Below, piece by piece: positions 58,220-64,000 of a DNA stretch of 64,000 nt (its first letter is position 1; each line of letters opens with the position of its first letter). The stretch is from assembly GCA_964368495.1 (NCBI GenBank), contig CAYJAJ010000004.1, positions 1 through 64,000 on the forward strand. Direction: 5' to 3'. Under the pieces are notes generated by a model. The model had not been told where the DNA came from and ran no database searches. It saw nothing but the letters and a program-made list of their open reading frames with translations. The stretch is from CALVGQ01 sp964368495. Its GTDB lineage: Bacteria > Bacillota_I > Bacilli_A > Erysipelotrichales > Erysipelotrichaceae. A program made the translations under genes and the position numbers.

Positions 58220-59800
58220 ATGTTAAAAAATGAAATAAAAGATAAATATAATGTACCTGAGCTAATCGCTCAAGTGTTGAGTTATTCAAAATTATCACAA
58301 AATCAAATTGATGATGTACTTTTTAGTTCAGATGAATTAAGTGTAAATAATTGTGATGCATTGATATATGTAAAAAAAAGAATAGTTATAGCTAAGGAAA
58401 AAAATGAAAAAATATTGGTTGTCGGAGATTATGATTGTGATGGGATATGTGCCACAGCAATAATGAAAGATACTTTAAAGCGATTAGATATTGAGCATGG
58501 TTATTACATTCCAAATCGTTTCAAAGAAGGATATGGAATAAATGAAACAATTGTGAACTTAGCGTATGAGAAGGGTTATTCACTAATAATTACTGTTGAT
58601 AACGGAATAACTGCAAAATCATCGATTAATTTATGTAATGAATTAGGAATAGATATTATAATAACTGATCATCACACAAGACAAGATGATTATGATTGGG
58701 ATTGTTTACTTCATCCTTCTGTGATGGATCAAAAGTTTGAAGCAATGTGTGGCGCTGGAGTAGCTCTAATGATTTCGATGTCGTTATTAGGTGAAATAAA
58801 GGAACATGTAATATTAGCCTGCATAGCAACAATTGGTGATATGATGCCTGTATTTAAAGAAAATAGGGTTATCATAAAACGTGGTATTCAATATTTAAAT
58901 GAACGAAACTACACAGCAATTGAACTATTGTTGGATAGAAAGATTGAAAAGTGGGATGAAATAGCAATAGCATTTAATGTAGTGCCTAAATTAAATGCTA
59001 TTGGACGTATGGCTGATCAAGTTAACGCAAATAATGTAGTACGTTACTTAGTAGAACATAAATTAAAAGATTTAGAAGCAGGTGCTAAACAAATTAAGGC
59101 GATTAATTTAAAAAGAAAAAAACTAAGTAAATCGTATAGTGAACAGGTGTTAGCGAACTTAAAAGATGAAAAATTCCATATTATAGTTGAAGATGAATTT
59201 CATGAAGGGCTAATTGGGTTGGTTGCTAATCAAGTGACATCAAACACCAAGAAACCTTGTATGGTTTTTTGTAAGAAATCTGATATTTATAAGGGAAGTG
59301 CTAGAAGTACCCCTCAAATGAGTCTTTTTGATTTTTTAAGTGAATTTAAGCATTACATGAGTGAATTTGGTGGTCATCACTTTGCAGCAGGAATTCAAAT
59401 TCCTGTTGATAATATGGATAAGTTTAAAGAGGCAGTACTAAATAAAATGGAAAACTATCCTTTAAACACTTACATTGAAGACACTATTAGCATAAGCGCA
59501 AGTGATTGCACAACTGATGCAGTGATGATGTTAGAGAGAATTAGACCGTTTGGACAAGGATTTGAGAGTCCATTGTTTAAATTGTTTGACTTTCAAATTG
59601 TTAAAAAACAGGTTTTAAAAGACAAGTATCCAAAATGGAACATATGTAGTGAAACTAATGAAGTAGAAGTTGTTTCTTTTAGCATTAATAAAAGTTTTAT
59701 TGAAAAAAATGTGGATGCCTTTGTAGGCACTTTGACTTTAAACCACTTTCGAGGTATAAATACAGTTTGTTTACAAGCAACAAATATCGAAACAGATTAA
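58220..59800 (+). CDS. recJ: Single-stranded-DNA-specific exonuclease RecJ
   Basis: Degrades single-stranded DNA 5' to 3' in recombination and mismatch repair. The 526-residue DHH/DHHA1 protein has VVGDYDCDGICATA (DxD metal motif), IITDHHTR, PKLNAIGRMAD and GGHHFAAGI. These cover the catalytic core. It is short: Bacillus RecJ has about 780 residues and E. coli 577, so much or all of the extra C-terminal part is absent. ATG 58220 is preceded by GGAAG. recJ-apt-relA is the conserved Bacillota order; what is unusual is the island between secDF and recJ. Confidence 0.93.
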   Translation: MLKNEIKDKYNVPELIAQVLSYSKLSQNQIDDVLFSSDELSVNNCDALIYVKKRIVIAKEKNEKILVVGDYDCDGICATAIMKDTLKRLDIEHGYYIPNRFKEGYGINETIVNLAYEKGYSLIITVDNGITAKSSINLCNELGIDIIITDHHTRQDDYDWDCLLHPSVMDQKFEAMCGAGVALMISMSLLGEIKEHVILACIATIGDMMPVFKENRVIIKRGIQYLNERNYTAIELLLDRKIEKWDEIAIAFNVVPKLNAIGRMADQVNANNVVRYLVEHKLKDLEAGAKQIKAINLKRKKLSKSYSEQVLANLKDEKFHIIVEDEFHEGLIGLVANQVTSNTKKPCMVFCKKSDIYKGSARSTPQMSLFDFLSEFKHYMSEFGGHHFAAGIQIPVDNMDKFKEAVLNKMENYPLNTYIEDTISISASDCTTDAVMMLERIRPFGQGFESPLFKLFDFQIVKKQVLKDKYPKWNICSETNEVEVVSFSINKSFIEKNVDAFVGTLTLNHFRGINTVCLQATNIETD

Positions 59801-59815
59801 AATATTGAAACATAT

Positions 59816-59845
59816 TTGAAAGGTATCTTATATTTAGTGTATAAT
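59816..59845 (+). promoter_or_regulatory. Sigma-A promoter of apt-relA
   Basis: TTGAAA (59816-59821), an 18-base spacer and TATAAT (59840-59845), 25 bases before apt. Confidence 0.65.
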
Positions 59846-59869
59846 TATATATAATAATGGGAGGAAATT

Positions 59870-60385
59870 ATGATGGATTTAAAGAAATATATTGCAAGTA
59901 TTTTAAATTACCCGAAAGAAGGTATTTTATTTAGAGATATTACACCACTAATGGCTGATGGGGAAGCCTTTAAAGAAGCTACAAGTCGTATTGAAGAATT
60001 TGCAAGAGAAATGAATGCAGAGGTCATTGTAGGTCCTGAATCAAGAGGATTTATTTTTGGATGCCCTGTTGCTGTAAATATGGGGATTGGCTTTGTTCCA
60101 GTTAGAAAACCAGGAAAGCTTCCAAGAGAAACTGTCTCTTATAGTTATGATTTAGAATACGGTTCAAATGAATTGCACATGCATTGTGATTCAATTAAAC
60201 CAGGACAAAAAGTAATTGTTGTTGATGATTTACTCGCAACAGGAGGAACAGTAGAAGCAACAATTAAATTGATTGAAAAACTACAAGGGGAAGTGGTTGG
60301 AGCAGCCTTTTTAATAGAGCTTGAAGATTTAAAAGGAAGAGAATTACTTAAAGGGATACCTGTTTTAGCAATAATCAAATATTAG
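59870..60385 (+). CDS. apt: Adenine phosphoribosyltransferase
   Basis: Salvages adenine to AMP with PRPP. The 171-residue protein has the family layout: DLKKYIASILNYPKEGILFRDITPLM at the N-terminus, VGPESRGFIFG and the PRPP motif VIVVDDLLATGGT. Full length. ATG 59870 or 59873 both follow GGGAGG; I list the first. relA starts 33 bases after its stop, with a strong ribosome binding site, so the two form the usual apt-relA pair. Confidence 0.97.
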   Translation: MMDLKKYIASILNYPKEGILFRDITPLMADGEAFKEATSRIEEFAREMNAEVIVGPESRGFIFGCPVAVNMGIGFVPVRKPGKLPRETVSYSYDLEYGSNELHMHCDSIKPGQKVIVVDDLLATGGTVEATIKLIEKLQGEVVGAAFLIELEDLKGRELLKGIPVLAIIKY

Positions 60386-60418
60386 AACTAATAAGAATTG
60401 TGTAAAAGGGGGGATTTT

Positions 60419-62629
60419 ATGCGTACAGATTTAGCAACATCAAAAGCTGATTTGATGAATGAAGTTAAGCAGTACATTCGTAGTAATGAAAGTTTAGCAA
60501 TCATTGAAAAAGCGTATGATTATGCTCAAAAAAAACATGATGGTCAATTTAGGAAGAGTGGAGAACCTTATTTTGTTCATGTTTTAAATGTCGGATATAT
60601 CTTGGCTCAATTACGAGTAGGACCCTCAACAATTGCTGCTGGATTGCTTCATGATATTATTGAAGATTGTGATGTCACTGCCGATGAAATGACAAGTGAA
60701 TTTTCTGCTGAAATTACAAAGCTAGTAGAAGCAGTTACTAAAATTGGTAATATTCAATTTACTGATGAAAAGGAATATTTAGCAGCAAATCATCGTAAAA
60801 TCTTTATTGCAATGGCTAAAGATATTCGAGTTATTTTAATTAAACTTGTTGATAGGCTTCATAATATGCGTACATTGCAGCACATGAGACCAGAAAAGCA
60901 AAAGAAAATTGCTTCAGAAACCTTGGAAGTGTACGCACCGATTGCCCATAGGCTTGGGATTAGTGAAATTAAAAATGAACTTGAGGATTTAAGTTTCCAT
61001 TACCTTCATCCTGAAGATTATTATATGATTGCTAAATTGGTTGAAAATAAAAAAGCAGAAAGAGATAATCAAGTAAAAAAAATGATTGTTGATATTGGTA
61101 AAACTCTTTCTGAACACGGAATCCCATATCGTATTTTTGGAAGAAGCAAACATCTACATAGTATTTATAAAAAAATGGAAAGCAAAAATAAACGCTTTGA
61201 TGAAATTTTAGATTTATTAGCAATTCGTATAGTCACAGAGACAATTACAAATTGTTATGAGGTATTAGGCTATATTCATGCTGTATATCGTCCAATTCCA
61301 GGCCGTTTAAAAGATTATATTGCGATGCCAAAGATGAATATGTATCAATCATTACACACGACTATCGTAGGAGATGAGGGTCGTATTTTTGAGGTGCAAA
61401 TCCGTACTGAGGCGATGAATTCAATCGCTGAAAAAGGTGTTGCAGCACATTGGGCATATAAGGAAGGAAAAAACTATGATCAGCGTAGTGAACAAAAAGA
61501 AATTGAAGAGAAACTAACGTGGTTTAAAGATTTGGATGCCGTTACTAAAGACGTTAGTGAAAATGCTAGTGATTATATGGATGCTTTAACTCGTGATATA
61601 TTTGAAGCTAATGTATATGTAATGACACCTAAAGGCAGAGTTATTGATCTTCCAAATGGTTCAACAACGATAGATTTTGCTTATCGTGTTCATACTGAAG
61701 TAGGACATTCTACTGTAGGAGCACTTATAAATGAAATGTTAGTTCCTTTAAATACTATTTTAAAAACAGGTGATGTTGTGCAAATACGCACTTCGAAACA
61801 GACCAATGGTCCAAGTGAAGATTGGTTAAAATTTGTAAAGACGAGTCAAGCAAAAAATAAAATTCGCAACTTTTTAATGAAGAAAGAGACAGAAAGAAAA
61901 GCTGAATTTACTTCAAAAGGTGAACAGGTAATAAGAGATGAATTTAAAAAACGTGGTTTTAATGATAAAGAATACATGGAACAAAAGAAATTTGAAAATT
62001 TCTATAAAGATTTTCAAGTGGGAAATTATATTGATTTGATGTATGCCGTTGCAGTAAAATCATTATCAGCCTCTTCAATAGTTGATAAGATGACTGGTGG
62101 AAAACAAAACAAAGTTATGGACACCGAGAGCTTGTCAAAAATGTATAGCAAAGAGACTTCAGAAAGAAAAAAACCAGCAGCATCAAAATCAGGAATTTAT
62201 GTGTCTGGTGTGGATTCAATGAAGATTTCTTTAGCACAGTGTTGCTCACCGATTCCAGGTGATGATATAGTCGGATATATATCAAAAGGTGATGGAGTTA
62301 AAGTTCATCGAGATAGTTGCCCAAATATTGCTAATGAAAAGAAAAGATTAATCACAGTAGAATGGGAAGAGGGACTAGTTGATGGAAAGTATGAAGCCTC
62401 AATCTCAATTTTAGCCCATGATCGTAATTTCTTATTGACAGACTTGGTTACTGTTGTTTCCCAATATAAAGCAAATTTGAATTTTGTAAATTCGGTAGTT
62501 AATAATGATTCATTAACATGCACAACTAAAATGACATTACTTGTAAACAGCATTGCTCATCTTCAGACAATAATGGCAAACTTAAGAAAAGTTAGTACAG
62601 TTATATCTGTAGAAAGAACAATTAAGTAA
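60419..62629 (+). CDS. relA: Bifunctional (p)ppGpp synthetase/hydrolase (Rel)
   Basis: Makes and degrades (p)ppGpp in the stringent response. The 736-residue protein has HD hydrolase (about 30-190; PYFVHV, LLHDIIEDCDVT and KLVDRLHNMRTL with all metal residues), synthetase (about 230-360; GRSKHLHSIYKKM, FDEILDLLAIRI, and PGRLKDYIAMPKMNMYQSLH), TGS (about 395-460; VYVMTPKGRVIDLP), the conserved-cysteine segment AQCCSPIPGDDIVGY and a C-terminal ACT domain. The RLKD form of the RXKD motif, together with an intact HD site, marks a two-way enzyme rather than a synthesis-only RelA. ATG 60419 follows AAAGGGGGGAT. Confidence 0.97.
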   Translation: MRTDLATSKADLMNEVKQYIRSNESLAIIEKAYDYAQKKHDGQFRKSGEPYFVHVLNVGYILAQLRVGPSTIAAGLLHDIIEDCDVTADEMTSEFSAEITKLVEAVTKIGNIQFTDEKEYLAANHRKIFIAMAKDIRVILIKLVDRLHNMRTLQHMRPEKQKKIASETLEVYAPIAHRLGISEIKNELEDLSFHYLHPEDYYMIAKLVENKKAERDNQVKKMIVDIGKTLSEHGIPYRIFGRSKHLHSIYKKMESKNKRFDEILDLLAIRIVTETITNCYEVLGYIHAVYRPIPGRLKDYIAMPKMNMYQSLHTTIVGDEGRIFEVQIRTEAMNSIAEKGVAAHWAYKEGKNYDQRSEQKEIEEKLTWFKDLDAVTKDVSENASDYMDALTRDIFEANVYVMTPKGRVIDLPNGSTTIDFAYRVHTEVGHSTVGALINEMLVPLNTILKTGDVVQIRTSKQTNGPSEDWLKFVKTSQAKNKIRNFLMKKETERKAEFTSKGEQVIRDEFKKRGFNDKEYMEQKKFENFYKDFQVGNYIDLMYAVAVKSLSASSIVDKMTGGKQNKVMDTESLSKMYSKETSERKKPAASKSGIYVSGVDSMKISLAQCCSPIPGDDIVGYISKGDGVKVHRDSCPNIANEKKRLITVEWEEGLVDGKYEASISILAHDRNFLLTDLVTVVSQYKANLNFVNSVVNNDSLTCTTKMTLLVNSIAHLQTIMANLRKVSTVISVERTIK

Positions 62630-62958
62630 TAAACTTATGACAAGCATAATTAAATGAATAGTTGGTCATTAAAGTAATAATTATATTATTGCTATTTTTA
62701 AGGTAAGCTTAAGGTTCAGTAAATATAATTGTCAGTGAGAAAAAACGGATAGTTAGCTTCTTTTTATTTATAAAAGAAAGGTTAACTAGTGGTTTTTAAG
62801 CTGTAAATAGTTGCTAATAAACTAGGTGCAGTCTATTAGTGAAGTTTTCATGTAATACGAAAGATTCAATGTTATATGTAAATAATCATCGTGCATACAA
62901 TGTTAAAAGAAGTAAATTATCAACAAATATATTCGTATGTAAAGTTAAGGAGAAGAAA
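62630..62958. other. 329-base intergenic region before a diguanylate cyclase gene
   Basis: No gene. It holds an AT-rich hairpin (AGTAATAAT 62673-62681, ATTATTGCT 62685-62693, then ATTTTTA) that may weakly terminate relA, and a second stem between roughly 62752 and 62790 (GTTAGCTTCTTTT against AAAAGAAAGGTTAAC with bulges). I see no GEMM-type c-di-GMP riboswitch core. An in-frame ATG at 62869 could extend the next gene by 30 codons but has no ribosome binding site. Confidence 0.6.
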
Positions 62959-64000
62959 ATGAGCAAGAAGAAAATATTATCTCGAGTGGATGCTCAAGTA
63001 TCATTTTTAACTGCTGCAATAGTACTTGGAGTTACAGTGGTAAATAGCACAATATTGTATAACATTACTTATAATGATATGATTTCGTCATTAGAAGAAC
63101 GTGTTTATGCAATCTATGATGTTATTGAAGATGTCGTTGATCCAAGTGTATTTAAGTCAATTAAAAATGAGCAAGATATGCAAAAAGAAACCTACATTAC
63201 TGCAAAAGAAACTTTAGAGTATATTAAGGATGTTACAGGAGTAATGTACTTATATACAGCAATTGAAAATGATAATAAAGAGCTTATATATAGTGTGGAT
63301 GGATTAGATGAAGCAGATCCAGACTTTCGAGCTCCTGGTGCTTTAATTGAAGAGGAAATTCAAGCAGAAATGTTTCAAGCATTAGATGATGAACATGTTC
63401 TTCCATCTACCATTAAACAAACAAGCTGGGGTAATATTTTTATTACTTATTTACCTTATCATGATAGAAATGGTGAAGTAATTGGTGTAGTTGGGATTGA
63501 ATTTGAAGCTGACCATCAATTTCATACGTATCAATCTTTGATTGTGATTATTACTTCTTTCAGTGTTTTTGCCACACTTCTTGCTATATTTATATCTAAA
63601 TTTGCATTTAAGCGGATATCGAATCCCCACTATAAAGATTTAGCGAATTCTGATTTGGCAACACATCTTAAAAACAGTAATTCCTATACAATCGATATGG
63701 AAAACATTAACTCGAGAGATAAATTAGATAAATACAGTATAATTGTTGTCGACTTGAACCGTTTAAAATATATAAATGATACACTTGGACATGATGTTGG
63801 GGATAGTTTTATCGTATTAGTTGCAGATAGCTTACAAAACAATAGCACATGTAATATGGTTGCGTACCGAATAGGTGGAGATGAATTTGCCATAATATGC
63901 GAAGATTGTACATTAACAGAATTACAGGAGTATTGTGAAAAGTGCTCGGATGATGTCTTAAAGCAAAATATAATTGAGGAAAAACTTTCAATATCTTATG
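62959..64000 (+). CDS. Membrane-bound diguanylate cyclase-like protein (GGDEF), 3' end outside window
   Basis: The frame is open from ATG 62959 to the window end (347 residues seen). An N-terminal membrane helix (about 14-36), an outer sensory part of about 155 residues (with YITAKETLEYIKDVTGVMYLY and the Cache-like VGVVGIEFEADHQF), a second membrane helix (about 193-216) and a GGDEF domain. The latter has VDLNRLKYINDTLGHDVGD and IGGDEF intact, but the usual DxLTxLxNRxxF lead motif is degenerate (SDLATHLKNSNSY). The RxxD inhibition site is missing. An AAGGAG box precedes the start. Whether an EAL domain follows cannot be known. It pairs with the c-di-GMP genes at the other end of the window in kind only. 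Confidence 0.9.
   Translation, partial: MSKKKILSRVDAQVSFLTAAIVLGVTVVNSTILYNITYNDMISSLEERVYAIYDVIEDVVDPSVFKSIKNEQDMQKETYITAKETLEYIKDVTGVMYLYTAIENDNKELIYSVDGLDEADPDFRAPGALIEEEIQAEMFQALDDEHVLPSTIKQTSWGNIFITYLPYHDRNGEVIGVVGIEFEADHQFHTYQSLIVIITSFSVFATLLAIFISKFAFKRISNPHYKDLANSDLATHLKNSNSYTIDMENINSRDKLDKYSIIVVDLNRLKYINDTLGHDVGDSFIVLVADSLQNNSTCNMVAYRIGGDEFAIICEDCTLTELQEYCEKCSDDVLKQNIIEEKLSISY

Noticed and set aside
57831..58298. 155-codon minus-strand open frame over the small membrane protein and recJ start
   Set aside because: It overlaps two supported plus-strand genes and the intergenic region before recJ, with no ribosome binding site.
62630..62958. c-di-GMP (GEMM) riboswitch before the GGDEF gene
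   Set aside because: The conserved GEMM-I core segments and tetraloop-receptor elements are not visible; only AT-rich hairpins are present.
1..64000. tRNA, rRNA or CRISPR features
   Set aside because: No cloverleaf, rRNA core or repeat-spacer array was recognised in the intergenic regions.

Overview
The window looks like chromosome of an AT-rich, Gram-positive (Bacillota) bacterium, most plausibly an endospore-forming member of the Erysipelotrichia or a neighbouring lineage. This is inferred from gene content and gene order, not from any marker-gene search. TGA is used as a stop (for example at the end of gmk), so this is not a Mollicute with recoded TGA. Ribosome binding sites are strong (GGAGG type) and TTG or GTG starts are frequent. 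I see no rRNA, tRNA, CRISPR array, insertion sequence, integrase or phage gene. One run of 10 N (46096-46105) sits inside an ABC-transporter ATPase gene.

Three housekeeping neighbourhoods match the Bacillus-type order. (1) 6974-15498: rsmE, an orphan gene, mtaB, a first murE, deoC, a lipoprotein, rpsU, yqfC, yqfD, phoH. (2) 23492-32964: mraZ, rsmH, ftsL, pbpB, spoVD, a second murE, mraY, murD. (3) 32984-37936 plus 58220-62629: a YrzE-position membrane protein, a DUF421 gene, spoVB, comN and secDF, then recJ, apt and relA. Between these lie pheA-gmk, a Sel1-repeat gene, an OmpR-type two-component system, a dipeptidase, an RNA methyltransferase-like gene, tmcAL, a monoacylglycerol lipase-like gene, the DUF177-rpmF pair and a DUF1848 gene. 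Cyclic-di-GMP enzymes occupy both ends of the window. yqfC, yqfD, spoVD and spoVB suggest a sporulating ancestor or organism, and sigma-E-like promoter sequences can be seen in front of spoVD and spoVB.

Between secDF and recJ, which are close neighbours in Bacillus, lie about 20 kb (roughly 38000-58150) devoted mostly to amino-sugar use. It has four blocks. Block 1 is nagA, a complete mannose-family PTS (IIA, IIB, IIC, IID), a SIS-domain sugar isomerase and a GntR regulator. Block 2 is a second GntR regulator, a ribose-type ABC importer, nanE and an ROK sugar kinase, which reads as N-acetylmannosamine (or a related sugar) uptake and conversion to GlcNAc-6-P. Block 3 is agaS with a PTS IIA, then an AraC regulator on the opposite strand, then PTS IIB, IIC and IID. 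Block 4 is a TPR-like membrane protein and a tagatose-bisphosphate aldolase subunit (gatZ/kbaZ). Together NagA, AgaS and GatZ/KbaZ outline GalNAc/GalN catabolism, while NanE, ROK and NagA outline ManNAc/GlcNAc catabolism. A host-glycan-using gut or mucosal lifestyle is an inference. Cre-like, palindromic GntR-type and CRP-like sites lie in the control regions.

The points most worth a second look are the two divergent MurE ligases, the sigma-E-like promoter lying over the terminator before spoVD, the amino-sugar island with its regulatory sites, the permuted radical-SAM-like cysteine motif of the DUF1848 protein, and the four 10-bp-spaced MraZ boxes. I found no gene set that I could call a wholly new system.
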